Shown piece by piece: positions 28,467 to 36,536 of a stretch of 64,000 bases of DNA (position 1 is the stretch's first letter; each line of letters starts with the position of its first letter). The notes under the pieces are model-generated. The model saw only the letters and a program-made list of their open reading frames with translations, did no database searches and was not told where the DNA came from. The stretch covers positions 80,270-144,269 of the forward strand of contig NZ_BMOI01000010.1 of assembly GCF_014646995.1 (NCBI RefSeq). The letters run 5' to 3'. The DNA comes from Curtobacterium luteum. GTDB lineage: Bacteria > Actinomycetota > Actinomycetes > Actinomycetales > Microbacteriaceae. The position numbers were made by a program, and so were the translations under genes.

Positions 28467-28679
28467 TCAGCGCCGCCGGAACCAGCGTCGGACCGCGCCC
28501 GAGAGCCGACCGACGGCCTCGTCGTTCATCGTGTTCGCCAGGTCGAAGGCCTCGCGCGTGGGGTCGGCGCCCGCTCGGATGCGACGGAGCGCGGCGTCCG
28601 CCCGGGCACGCGCGTCGAGCTCGGCGAGCGGCATGTCGTCCTCGGGGTCGTGCCCCTCGGTACTCGCCGCCGTCGTCAT
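28467..28679 (-). CDS. Small charged protein, function unknown
   Basis: 70 residues, soluble, acidic first half (EGHDPEDDMPLAELDARARAD) and a strongly basic end (GAVRRWFRRR). No motif recognised. ATG 28679 has TAGCCT six bases upstream on the minus strand, which supports a real leaderless gene even though it lies only 9 bp after the MarR gene that precedes it. The repeat-rich DNA at its 3' end encodes the Arg-rich tail. Confidence 0.6.
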   Translation of the reverse strand: MTTAASTEGHDPEDDMPLAELDARARADAALRRIRAGADPTREAFDLANTMNDEAVGRLSGAVRRWFRRR

Positions 28680-28688
28680 GCGGTGAGG

Positions 28689-29219
28689 CTACGCGACGGC
28701 GACGTCGTCCGCCTGGGACTCCTCCGGCGCGATGTGGTCGACCACCCGGGTCATGTCCTCGAGGAAGGCGACGATCACCCGGATGTCCCGTTCGTCGAGG
28801 GTCGAGGCCACAGCGGCGCCGCTGTCGTCGAGCTGGTCGAGGACGCTCAGCGCCTGACGCATCGACTCGCCGGACGCCGTGAGGAACACCCCGCGACGGT
28901 CGTGCGGATCGGGGTGGCGTTCGACGTGACCGCTCCGGACGAGCCGGTCGACGAGCGCCGAGGTCGAGGCCGCGGTGATGCCGAGCTCCTCGGCGAGTTG
29001 CTTCGAGTTGACGTGCCGCCCGGCCTGTTCGGCATCGAGCAGCACCCGGAGCGCGAGCAGGGCGTTCTCCCCGACGCCGAGCGCTTCGCGGGCGCGACGC
29101 TGTGCGGCGTTCTCGGCGCTGCGGTACCGCCGGAGGGCGTTCAGCACGTCGACCGCGTCGACCCTCGTGCGCTCGTCGTACCAGAACCCCGCGGAGTCTC
29201 GTGCTTCCTCGGCGGTCAT
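28689..29219 (-). CDS. MarR-family transcriptional regulator
   Basis: 176 residues. Helical N-terminus, then the winged helix VNSKQLAEELGITAASTSALVDRLVRSGHV with the wing PDPHDRRGVFLT. ATG 29219 follows TAGCAT, which lies inside the dyad at 29228-29255, so the protein probably represses itself. Targets may also include the divergent alpha-E gene, whose leader starts 118 bp away. Ligand unknown. Confidence 0.87.
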   Translation of the reverse strand: MTAEEARDSAGFWYDERTRVDAVDVLNALRRYRSAENAAQRRAREALGVGENALLALRVLLDAEQAGRHVNSKQLAEELGITAASTSALVDRLVRSGHVERHPDPHDRRGVFLTASGESMRQALSVLDQLDDSGAAVASTLDERDIRVIVAFLEDMTRVVDHIAPEESQADDVAVA

Positions 29220-29227
29220 ACCACGAT

Positions 29228-29255
29228 GCTAGACGCTCTAGTTAGATTGTCTAGC
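29228..29255. promoter_or_regulatory. MarR operator overlapping its own promoter
   Basis: GCTAGAC (29228-29234) and GTCTAGC (29249-29255) are perfect arms with a 14-nt centre that holds another CTAG core. The -10 hexamer TAGCAT of the minus-strand MarR gene uses part of the left arm, so binding would exclude RNA polymerase. Confidence 0.7.
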
Positions 29256-29336
29256 GAACACGCGTCGATCGGCCATGCAACACCGGTGACGCGCGCCCGA
29301 AACACTCCGGCAACGACCGCTCAGTAGGTTCGCCGC

Positions 29337-29357
29337 ATGCGGGTGCGGACGTGCTGA
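29337..29357 (+). CDS. Possible six-codon leaderless upstream ORF
   Basis: TAGGTT at 29325-29330 lies six bases before ATG 29337, which reads M-R-V-R-T-C then TGA. This short frame overlaps GTG 29351, the start of the alpha-E gene, in a different frame. Ribosomes terminating at 29357 could reinitiate on GTG. The spacing matches the leaderless genes elsewhere in this window, but the peptide itself is unproven. Confidence 0.4.
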   Translation: MRVRTC

Positions 29358-30241
29358 GCCATCTCGCCGGGAGCGTCTACCGCCTCGGCGCCGCCGTCGA
29401 GCACACCGACGTCGTCGCCCGGCTCCTCGACGTCTACGTCGTCCGACGACAAGCAGTGGCCGGCGCGCAGGCCCAGGACGTCTCGGCGGCGCTCCGCGCG
29501 GTGGTCGGGGCCACGGTGCTCCGGGACACCGAACCGGCCGTGACGCTCGACGCGCTCGCGCTCGACCGGCACGAGCCCGCGTCCATCGCGAGCGCCGTCG
29601 CCGTCGCACGCGACAGCGCCCGGAGGGCTCGCGAGGTCGTCTCCACCGAGCTCTGGGACTGCCTCGACGTGACGCGGTCCCGGATGCCCCGCAAGGTCGG
29701 CGGTGACCGGGCCCACGACTTCCTCACCTGGGCGAAGGAGCGGAGCGCCCTGGCCGTCGGGGTCGTCGACGGCGACGCCAGCCGCGACGAGGTCTGGGCG
29801 TTCTTCACGCTCGGCCGCTCGATCACCCGCTGCCGGTCGACCGCGGCGCTGCTCGGGTCGGCGCTCCTCGACGACGAGTCCGCGGACTCCTGGTCGGACG
29901 CGCTGCGCGGGTGCGGCGCGCGCGAGGCGTTCCGCCGTGGGTCCCACCCCGAGGTCGAGCCGGCCGAGGCCGCGGCGTTCCTCCTCCTCGACACCAACAG
30001 CCCGCGTGCGCTGGCGTGCCTCGCGCACCGCGCCGCGGACGGCCTGGCCGGGGTGGCGCCGGCCTGCGTGGCCGAGCAGGTGGCCGGGTTCCGCCGGGCC
30101 GTCGCGGCCCTGGACGCGGTCGCACCGGGCGATGCGCTCGCGGCGCTCGCCGGGGTCACGGCGCAGCTGGCCTCCGCGGCGGCGGCCGTCGACGCCGCGC
30201 TCGAGGAGCGCGTCTTCCAGGCACCCGCTCCCGTCTCCTGA
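29351..30241 (+). CDS. Alpha-E domain (DUF403) protein
   Basis: 296 residues, all-helical. The N-terminus (MLSHLAGSVYRLGAAVEHTDVVARLLDV) aligns in register with the alpha-E consensus (MLSRxAExxYWxxRYxERAxxxARxLDV), which fixes the GTG start at 29351. Family members usually sit with a circularly permuted ATP-grasp enzyme and a transglutaminase; neither is present, so this is an orphan copy. Several normally conserved aromatic residues of the first helix are replaced. Function unknown. Confidence 0.72.
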   Translation: MLSHLAGSVYRLGAAVEHTDVVARLLDVYVVRRQAVAGAQAQDVSAALRAVVGATVLRDTEPAVTLDALALDRHEPASIASAVAVARDSARRAREVVSTELWDCLDVTRSRMPRKVGGDRAHDFLTWAKERSALAVGVVDGDASRDEVWAFFTLGRSITRCRSTAALLGSALLDDESADSWSDALRGCGAREAFRRGSHPEVEPAEAAAFLLLDTNSPRALACLAHRAADGLAGVAPACVAEQVAGFRRAVAALDAVAPGDALAALAGVTAQLASAAAAVDAALEERVFQAPAPVS

Positions 30242-30266
30242 CCCGGGTGCCGGACAGGTCCGTCCA

Positions 30267-30312
30267 CCGGCCTGGAGGCGCGTGGCGGCGCCGCACCGTG
30301 CCTCCAGGCCGG
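30267..30312. terminator. CCTGGAGGC-type hairpin
   Basis: CCGGCCTGGAGGC (30267-30279) pairs exactly with 30300-30312 around a GC-rich 20-nt centre. It separates the convergent alpha-E and MFS genes and belongs to the recurrent hairpin family of this window. Confidence 0.7.
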
Positions 30313-30352
30313 CGGCGCGCACCGTCGGTCAGCGTGTGACGCGACCCGTCCG

Positions 30353-31699
30353 TCAGACGCCGCTGGACCGGTTGGCGACGGCTTCGTCGCGGGAGAGCTC
30401 CTGACGGAAGGCGGCGCGTGCCGCGCGCGGGCCGACGACCGGCACCGCGTGCGTCACCGCGAGGTGCAGTCGTGTGTCCGCGTCGTAGCGGAGGCGGAAC
30501 CGCTCGAACCGGACGAGCCAGACCAGGGCGATCGCCAGGGCGACGAACCCGGACGTCGCGCCGACCCCGATCGCCCACCGCGGTCCCCAGGCGTCCGCGA
30601 TGGCGCCGACGATCGGCGCGCCGATCGGGGTGCCGCCCGCGAAGATCGCCATGTAGAGCGCCATCACGCGGCCGCGCATCGCGGGCTCGGTGGTGGTCTG
30701 CACGAGCGCGTTCGCGGTCGTCATGAAGGTCAGGGACGCGAGCCCGACGAACACGAGGACGACCGCGAAGCTCCAGTACGTCGGCGCGAAGGCCGCGGCG
30801 GTGCACGCGAGACCGAACCCGGCGGAGGCGATGACGAGCGTGCGCATCCGCGGACGCTCCCGGCGTGCCGACAGCAGGGCGCCGAGCACGGAGCCGATCG
30901 CCATGACCGAGTTGAGCAGGCCGAACTCGCCGGCGCCCCGGTGGAACTCGACCTTGGCCATCGTCGAGGTGAAGATCGGGAAGTTCACGCCGAACGTCCC
31001 CACGACGAAGATCATGCAGAGCACGACGATGATGTCCGGTCGGGTCCGCACGTAGCGGAAGCCCGCCACGATCTGGCCCTTGCCGCGCTTCGGCCGGACG
31101 CGCTCGGCGAGCTGTGCGGGGTCGACGAACCGCAGCGCGACGAGGACGGCCAGGAACGACCCGGCGTTGATCACGAACACCCAGCCGGAGCCGATCGCGG
31201 CGATGAGTACCCCGGCGACGGCGGGGCCGATGAGCCGGGCGGCGTTGAACGAGGCGGAGTTGAGCGCGACGGCGTTGGCGACGTCGCCGCCCTGCACGAC
31301 GTCGGACACGAAGGCCTGGCGGACCGGGGTGTCGAACGCGGCGACGATGCCGAGTGCGAGGGCGAACCCGTAGAGCGACAACAGGGTCGCGGTGTGGGTG
31401 AGCACCATGACGCCGAGCCCGAGTCCGAGCGCGCCCATGAGGCCCTGGGTCAGCATGAGCACCGTGCGGCGGTCGAACCGGTCCGCGACGAGCCCGGTGA
31501 GGGGGAGGAGGAGCAGCTGCGGGCCGAACTGGAGGGCCATCGTGACGCCCACGGCGACGGCGTTGTTGTCGGACAGCTGGGTGAGGACGATCCAGTCCTG
31601 TGCCGTGCGCTGCATCCAGGTGCCGACGTTGGACACCAGGGCGCCGGCGAACCAGATGCGGTAGTTGCGTCCCGCCAGGGACCGGAACATGGCCGTCAC
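30353..31699 (-). CDS. MFS exporter (EntS/MFS_3-like)
   Basis: 448 residues, twelve helices. The loop 2-3 motif GLVADRFDRRTVL and the first-helix block RNYRIWFAGALVSNVGTWMQRTAQDW are typical of the EntS-like MFS_3 group, which exports siderophores or drugs. GTG 31699 overlaps the MarR stop (GTGA); ATG 31690 is the alternative. Coupling to a MarR gene suggests substrate-inducible efflux. The tail of about 45 residues is cytoplasmic and charged. Confidence 0.87.
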   Translation of the reverse strand: MTAMFRSLAGRNYRIWFAGALVSNVGTWMQRTAQDWIVLTQLSDNNAVAVGVTMALQFGPQLLLLPLTGLVADRFDRRTVLMLTQGLMGALGLGLGVMVLTHTATLLSLYGFALALGIVAAFDTPVRQAFVSDVVQGGDVANAVALNSASFNAARLIGPAVAGVLIAAIGSGWVFVINAGSFLAVLVALRFVDPAQLAERVRPKRGKGQIVAGFRYVRTRPDIIVVLCMIFVVGTFGVNFPIFTSTMAKVEFHRGAGEFGLLNSVMAIGSVLGALLSARRERPRMRTLVIASAGFGLACTAAAFAPTYWSFAVVLVFVGLASLTFMTTANALVQTTTEPAMRGRVMALYMAIFAGGTPIGAPIVGAIADAWGPRWAIGVGATSGFVALAIALVWLVRFERFRLRYDADTRLHLAVTHAVPVVGPRAARAAFRQELSRDEAVANRSSGV

Positions 31700-32127
31700 T
31701 GTTGTGCGAGCCTCCTCATGATCTCGGTGGCCTCGGTGAGCGTCGCGCGCTCCGCCGGGGTGAGCGCCGTCAGACGCGGGGTGAGCCAGTCGTCGCGGCG
31801 CCGTCGGGTCTCCTCGACGAAGGCCGCGCCCGTTGCGGTCGCGCCGATGAGGACCTTGCGGCGGTCGTCGCCGTGCAGGTGCTTCGACACGAGGCCGCGG
31901 TCCATCAGGACGGCCACGGTCTTGGTCATCGACGGCGGGGTGACGCCGTCCTGCCGGCTGAGGTCGGCGAGGGTCATCGCCCCGTCGCGGTGGAGTCGGG
32001 CGAGGGCGGAGAACTGCGCGTCCGTGACGGTCGTGTCCGCCTTCTGGTTGCGCAGGGTCCGTGAGAGGCGGTTCACGGCGATCCGGAGGTCCGTCGCGAG
32101 CGACGGACGGGTGGCGAGGGCGGGCAT
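31696..32127 (-). CDS. MarR-family regulator of the adjacent MFS exporter
   Basis: 143 residues: N-terminal dimerisation helices, then MTLADLSRQDGVTPPSMTKTVAVL as DNA-reading helices and HGDDRRKVLIGAT as wing. ATG 32127 follows TAGGCT by seven bases on the minus strand. The stop codon overlaps the MFS start, giving a two-gene operon. A dyad just upstream of the -10 is the probable autorepression site. Confidence 0.88.
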   Translation of the reverse strand: MPALATRPSLATDLRIAVNRLSRTLRNQKADTTVTDAQFSALARLHRDGAMTLADLSRQDGVTPPSMTKTVAVLMDRGLVSKHLHGDDRRKVLIGATATGAAFVEETRRRRDDWLTPRLTALTPAERATLTEATEIMRRLAQQ

Positions 32128-32147
32128 GGTCGTTAGCCTATCAAATT

Positions 32148-32164
32148 AGTTCAGCGAACGAACT
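32148..32164. promoter_or_regulatory. Putative MarR operator
   Basis: AGTTC (32148-32152) and GAACT (32160-32164) flank a 7-nt centre with GCGAAC, immediately upstream of the MarR -10. The dyad also lies in the divergent region before the SDR gene. Confidence 0.5.
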
Positions 32165-32220
32165 GGTTCCGCGTCGGGCGGACGGGAATGCGTGCCGCCG
32201 GTGTACCGTTCGGACTGTAG

Positions 32221-32234
32221 ACAACAGGTGTTGT
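32221..32234. promoter_or_regulatory. Perfect ACAACA-GG-TGTTGT dyad before an SDR gene
   Basis: A 14-bp palindrome 25 bp upstream of ATG 32259, between a GTTCGGACTGTAG stretch and the GGAGCAGGAG ribosome-binding site. It could be an operator, or a hairpin in the leader. No dedicated regulator is adjacent except the MarR gene. Confidence 0.5.
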
Positions 32235-32258
32235 TCAGAACGAAGGGAGCAGGAGAAC

Positions 32259-33011
32259 ATGTCCGAGTTCGAGGGCAAGGTCGCAGTCGTCACCGGTGGT
32301 GGCAGCGGCATCGGCGAAGCGATCGCGAAGGAGCTCGCCGCGGCGGGCGCAGCGGTCGTCGTCACCGACGTCAACGAGGACGCTGCGCGGCGCGTGGTGT
32401 CCGAGATCGAAGCGGCCGGCGGGACCGCGAGCGCGTTCGAGGCCGACTCCGCGCTCGCCGCCGACAACGAGCGGATGGTGCAGTTCGCCGTCGACACGTA
32501 CGGCGCGCTCCACCTCGCCGTGAACAACGCCGGCATCGGCGCCGCTCCGCAGCCGATCGGCGAGTACGACGTCGCCGCCTGGGACCGCGTGCGTGCGGTG
32601 GACCTCGACGGCGTCTTCTACGGCCTCCGCTACGAGATCCCGGCGATGCTCGCTGCCGGCGGCGGGGCGATCGTGAACATGGCCTCCGTGCTCGGCTCGG
32701 TCGGCATCGCGCAGAACGCCGCCTACGTCGCGTCGAAGCACGCGCTCGTCGGGCTCACCAAGGTCGCCGCGCTCGAGTACACGGCGCAGGGCGTCCGCAC
32801 GAACGCGGTCGGTCCGGGCTTCATCGACACGCCGCTCGTGCGGTCGTCGTTGTCGGCCGAGGCCCTCTCCGCCCTCGAGCAGGAGCACGCGGCCGGCCGG
32901 CTCGGCACCGACACCGAGGTCGCGGCGCTCGTGCTGTTCCTCCTGAGCGACAAGGCGTCGTTCATCAGCGGGAGCTACCACCTGGTGGACGGCGGCTACA
33001 GCGCCCACTGA
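32259..33011 (+). CDS. Classical SDR-family oxidoreductase
   Basis: 250 residues. TGGGSGIG cofactor motif, NNAG, catalytic Ser in NMASVLGSVG, YVASK with the Tyr/Lys pair, and a C-terminal GSYHLVDGGY. The Asp after beta-2 (VVVTDVNE) suggests NAD preference. ATG 32259 has AGGAGAAC. It is an evident paralogue of the SDR at 60987-61736. Substrate unknown. Confidence 0.88.
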   Translation: MSEFEGKVAVVTGGGSGIGEAIAKELAAAGAAVVVTDVNEDAARRVVSEIEAAGGTASAFEADSALAADNERMVQFAVDTYGALHLAVNNAGIGAAPQPIGEYDVAAWDRVRAVDLDGVFYGLRYEIPAMLAAGGGAIVNMASVLGSVGIAQNAAYVASKHALVGLTKVAALEYTAQGVRTNAVGPGFIDTPLVRSSLSAEALSALEQEHAAGRLGTDTEVAALVLFLLSDKASFISGSYHLVDGGYSAH

Positions 33012-33019
33012 CGTGGGCA

Positions 33020-33083
33020 GACGGACGGGAGGCCCGGATCACGTGACCGGCGTCGGTCGCGTGATCCGGGCCTCCAGTCCGTC
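33020..33083. terminator. Long bidirectional hairpin
   Basis: Arms 33020-33043 and 33060-33083 pair over 24 bp with one mismatch around a 16-nt loop, with the GGAGGC/GCCTCC core. It lies exactly between the convergent SDR and amidase genes. Confidence 0.8.
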
Positions 33084-33097
33084 CGCGTCGCGGTGCG

Positions 33098-34048
33098 TCA
33101 GCGCGCCACCGCGACCGCATCGCGACTGATCGCCCCCTCGGGGAGCAGGGCGTGGACACCCCAGGTGCGGTTCGCGACCTGGGTGATGCGCATGCTCACC
33201 GCAACGCTCGCCATCGCGAGCGCCTCGGCGCGGCCGATGTCGAACAGGCCGGCGATCCAGTCCACCATCGCGTCGAGCGCGATCGTCGTGGCGGTGTTGA
33301 GGTCCGGGTCGAAGCCGAACGTGATCCGTCCGGCCGGGGTGTCCGCGTGGATGCCGGCGACCGGTGTCTCGTCGAGCAGCGACAGCGTCATCGTGGTGGT
33401 CATCCCGCACTCGATCGCCGTCCCGGACACCTCGCCGTCCCCCTGCGCCGCGTGGCCGTCGCCGACCCAGAGCAGGGCGTCCGGCACGGTGACCGGCAGG
33501 AACAGCGTCGACCCGGCGACGAGCTCCCGGCAGTCGACGTTGCCACCGCCGACCGGCCGCGGGGGGATCGTCGAGTGCTCGCCGGTCGGCTCCGGGGGCA
33601 GGCCGACGACCCCGAGGAACGGTGCCGTCCGGACCGCGAGCCCGAGCTGGTTGACCGCCCGGCCCGCGGCAGCGTCGACGTCCCACAGCAGCGGGCCTCG
33701 GGACGCCGGGTCCGTCAGACCGAGGGCTCGGTTGACGGGTGTGTCCACGCCGCCGGAGCCGGTGTAGCCCCAGTCGTCCGGCACGAGGTCGTCGAAGTGC
33801 ACGGCGAGCACCTGACCCGGACGAGCGCCGGCCACCGCGACCGGTCCCACGAGGCAGTGACCGCGTCGGGACGGCAGGAGCGTCGGCGCCTCGGCTCCGG
33901 GCTCCGCCTCGCGCTCGGTGTAGCCCGCGGCGCTCAGTGTCCGGACCGTGACGGTGTCGCCCTGTTCGACCCGGAGCACCGGAGGGCGCTCGGCGTCGAA
34001 CACGTCGGTGACGGTGGCGGGCGTGGCGTCGATGCGGTGGGTGCTCAC
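33098..34048 (-). CDS. Acetamidase/formamidase family protein
   Basis: 316 residues of the FmdA/AmdA fold. Recognisable blocks are GPVAVAGARPGQVLAVHFDDLVP, VGGGNVDCRELVAGSTLFLPV, GDGHAAQGDGEVSGTAIEC (metal-binding region) and SVAVSMRITQVAN. It hydrolyses short amides to ammonia and an acid. GTG 34048 follows GAGGAT on the minus strand by six bases. No amide transporter or regulator lies beside it. Confidence 0.87.
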   Translation of the reverse strand: MSTHRIDATPATVTDVFDAERPPVLRVEQGDTVTVRTLSAAGYTEREAEPGAEAPTLLPSRRGHCLVGPVAVAGARPGQVLAVHFDDLVPDDWGYTGSGGVDTPVNRALGLTDPASRGPLLWDVDAAAGRAVNQLGLAVRTAPFLGVVGLPPEPTGEHSTIPPRPVGGGNVDCRELVAGSTLFLPVTVPDALLWVGDGHAAQGDGEVSGTAIECGMTTTMTLSLLDETPVAGIHADTPAGRITFGFDPDLNTATTIALDAMVDWIAGLFDIGRAEALAMASVAVSMRITQVANRTWGVHALLPEGAISRDAVAVAR

Positions 34049-34075
34049 GAGCCGATCCTCGCAGCCGCCCGGGCC

Positions 34076-34348
34076 CTACTGGTGGAACTGCGGGATGGTC
34101 AGCCAGATCCCGAACAACGCCGCAGCACCGCACACCGCGAAGCACGTCCACGCACCGACCACCGCGGCGGCGGGCGTGTGCCCGGAGCGCGGGGTCTCCT
34201 CCGAGTACTGCGTCCGCTCGCCGCCCGCGTCGACCGGCTGCCCCGTCCCGAGCAGCCGCAGCCCGAGCGTGTAGAGGAGCACCACACCCACCGCTGCGAC
34301 GAACCCCACCCACGCGACCGTCGCGATCGCACCGAAGTCGATGTCCAT
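34076..34348 (-). CDS. Small membrane protein downstream of the phosphate transporter
   Basis: 90 residues with helices at about 10-32 (VAWVGFVAAVGVVLLYTLGL) and 62-85 (AVVGAWTCFAVCGAAALFGIWL), and a polar loop between. ATG 34348 has GGAGGACGAG and lies 12 bp after the Pit stop, so it is in one operon. Similar small proteins accompany Pit transporters in actinobacteria; function unknown. Confidence 0.72.
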   Translation of the reverse strand: MDIDFGAIATVAWVGFVAAVGVVLLYTLGLRLLGTGQPVDAGGERTQYSEETPRSGHTPAAAVVGAWTCFAVCGAAALFGIWLTIPQFHQ

Positions 34349-34360
34349 CTCGTCCTCCGA

Positions 34361-35497
34361 TCAGGCGGCCACCGGCTGCGACGCCGGCTGGTCCTCGTTG
34401 ACGTTGTCCTGCGTCACCGGTTTGCGGCGCGCCAGGACGAAGAAGCCGATCCCGGCCGCGAGGGCCAGCGCGGCGACGACCACCAGGCCGATGGTCGAGG
34501 TCGCCGCGACCGCGGTGGCGAGGGCGCCGACCACCGCAGCGGCGGGCAGCGTGATGACCCACGCGACCACGATCCGGCCGACGACCGACCAGTGCACGTC
34601 GGCGAGCTTCTTGCCGAGTCCGGACCCGATCACCGAGCCGCTCGTCACGTGCGTCGTCGAGAGGGCGAACCCGAGGTGCGACGACACCAGGATCGTGGCC
34701 GCCGAGCTCGCCTCGGCGGCGAAGCCCTGCGGCGACTGCACGTCCGAGATCTTCTTGCCGACGGTGCGCATGATGCGCCAGCCGCCCATGTACGTCCCGA
34801 GGCCGATCGCGAGCCCGCACGCCAGGATCACCCAGAGCGCCGGCCCGCTGCCGGACGGCTGGTAGTTCGCGGCGACGAGGGTCAGGGTGATGACGCCCAT
34901 CGTCTTCTGCGCGTCGTTCGTGCCGTGGGCGAGCGAGACGAGCGACGCGGAGATCGTCTGGCCGTGCCGGAAGCCGGTCGCGGCACCGTGCGTGGTCGCG
35001 TTCTTCGTCAGGGAGTACGCCAGGTAGGTCGCGACGAGCGCGATGACGCCCGCGATGACCGGGGAGAGCAGGGCCGGTAGCACGACCTTCGACACGACGG
35101 TCGCCCAGTCGACGGAGTTGAGCCCGGCGCCGATGATGGACGCGCCGATGAGGCCGCCGAACAGTGCGTGCGTGGACGACGACGGCAGGCCGAAGTACCA
35201 TGTGGCGAGGTTCCAGAGCACGGCGCCGACGAGCCCCGCGAAGATCATGACCGGGGAGATGTGGATGCCGTCCTGGCCCTCGCGGATGATGCCCTGCGAG
35301 ACGGTCTTGGCGACCTCGGTGGAGAGGAAGGCGCCGACCACGTTGAGGACGGCGGAGATGAGCACGGCGGTCCGGGGCTTGAGTGCTCCGGTGGCGACCG
35401 AGGTGGCCATGGCGTTCGCGGTGTCGTGGAAGCCGTTCGTGAAGTCGAACACGAGGGCCACCACGATCACCAGCACGACGGTGACGAGGACGTCCAT
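34361..35497 (-). CDS. pit: Low-affinity inorganic phosphate transporter, Pit family
   Basis: 378 residues, about ten helices. The two inverted Pit signatures are clear: DFTNGFHDTANAMATSVATG at the N-terminus and SLAHGTNDAQKTMGVITL in the middle, with FGLPSSSTHALFGGLIGA and STTHVTSGSVIGSG as the repeated serine motifs. Cotransports phosphate with protons or metal. ATG 35497 follows TACCGT by eight bases. No PhoU/PitR gene is adjacent, unlike many operons of this transporter. Confidence 0.92.
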   Translation of the reverse strand: MDVLVTVVLVIVVALVFDFTNGFHDTANAMATSVATGALKPRTAVLISAVLNVVGAFLSTEVAKTVSQGIIREGQDGIHISPVMIFAGLVGAVLWNLATWYFGLPSSSTHALFGGLIGASIIGAGLNSVDWATVVSKVVLPALLSPVIAGVIALVATYLAYSLTKNATTHGAATGFRHGQTISASLVSLAHGTNDAQKTMGVITLTLVAANYQPSGSGPALWVILACGLAIGLGTYMGGWRIMRTVGKKISDVQSPQGFAAEASSAATILVSSHLGFALSTTHVTSGSVIGSGLGKKLADVHWSVVGRIVVAWVITLPAAAVVGALATAVAATSTIGLVVVAALALAAGIGFFVLARRKPVTQDNVNEDQPASQPVAA

Positions 35498-35595
35498 GCG
35501 CGACAACGGTAGGCTGGCTCGGAGCCCGCTGCGTGAACGCCGGGTGAACACGTCACTGAGCCCGTGCGGCGCCCGCCGTCTGCGAGGATGCAGAG

Positions 35596-36465
35596 GTGCC
35601 GATCTTCTCCGCAGCCCGAGGGGACTCCTCGTTCACCGACGCGCACGGCGTCGAGATCGTCTACTCCACCTGGCGTGCCGGCAAGCCGAAGGGCATCGTG
35701 CAGATCGCGCACGGCGTCGGCGAGCACTCGCTGCGGTACGAGCCGCTCGCGCAGGACCTCGTCCGCGCCGGGTGGACGGTGGTCGCGAACGACCACCGCG
35801 GGCACGGCCGCACCGGGCTCGCGCAGTGGGACGGCGGCCACGCCAGGCTCGGCCGGCTCGGACCCGGGGGCCTGCGGGCAGCCATCGCCGCGGTCGAGCA
35901 GCTGACCGCCCTCGCCCGGGAGGACACGCCGGACGTCCCGCTCGTGCTGCTCGGGCACTCGTGGGGGTCGCTCATGGCGCAGCGGATCGTGAACACGTCG
36001 AGTGCGCGCTACGACGGGATCGTGCTCTCCGCCACGGCGTACCGGCTGCCGGGGTGGATGAACAGCGGCGACCTGAACGCCCGGTTCGCCGGGTCCGGTC
36101 CGACGAAGTACGAGTGGATCAGTCGCGACCGGGCGGTGATCGACGCGATCGGGCTGGACCCGCTCGCGGTCGAGGCCGACGTCATCAAGCTCTTCGGTCT
36201 CCCGGACACCCTGCGGCTGCTCGGGGTGCCGCGTCGGGGCATCCCGCACGACCTCCCGATGCTGCTGCAGGTCGGGTCCGACGACACCCTCGGCGGCCCA
36301 CGGTCCGTCGAGCGCCTGGCCCGGGCGTACCGGACGCGCGGGAAGCTGTCGGACGTCGAGGTCCGGGTCTACGAGGGCGCACGGCACGAGGTCTACAACG
36401 AGACCAACCGGGACGAGGTGGTCGGGGACCTGCTCGGGTGGCTGGGGCGCGCGGTCGCGCGCTGA
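35596..36465 (+). CDS. Alpha/beta-hydrolase, monoacylglycerol-lipase type
   Basis: 289 residues. HGVGEHSLRYEPLA (oxyanion region), NDHRGHGRTG, nucleophile Ser in LLGHSWGSLMAQ, Asp in VGSDDTLGG and His in EGARHEVYNE complete a lipase triad of the Hydrolase_4 type. No signal peptide, so it is cytoplasmic. GTG 35596 lies six bases after GAGGAT at 35584-35589. Probable substrates are monoglycerides or lysolipids. Confidence 0.88.
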   Translation: MPIFSAARGDSSFTDAHGVEIVYSTWRAGKPKGIVQIAHGVGEHSLRYEPLAQDLVRAGWTVVANDHRGHGRTGLAQWDGGHARLGRLGPGGLRAAIAAVEQLTALAREDTPDVPLVLLGHSWGSLMAQRIVNTSSARYDGIVLSATAYRLPGWMNSGDLNARFAGSGPTKYEWISRDRAVIDAIGLDPLAVEADVIKLFGLPDTLRLLGVPRRGIPHDLPMLLQVGSDDTLGGPRSVERLARAYRTRGKLSDVEVRVYEGARHEVYNETNRDEVVGDLLGWLGRAVAR

Positions 36466-36468
36466 CGC

Positions 36469-36510
36469 GGCCTGGAGGCCCGTGGCGGGCCCGCCACGCG
36501 CCTCCAGGCC
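36469..36510. terminator. CCTGGAGGC-type hairpin with palindromic core
   Basis: Arms 36469-36489 and 36490-36510 pair with one mismatch. The centre, CGTGGCGGG/CCCGCCACG, is a perfect 18-bp palindrome. It terminates the hydrolase gene just before the TAGGCT promoter of the next gene. Confidence 0.8.
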
Positions 36511-36536
36511 GTCGCGTCGCGGCGTAGGCTCGTCGC

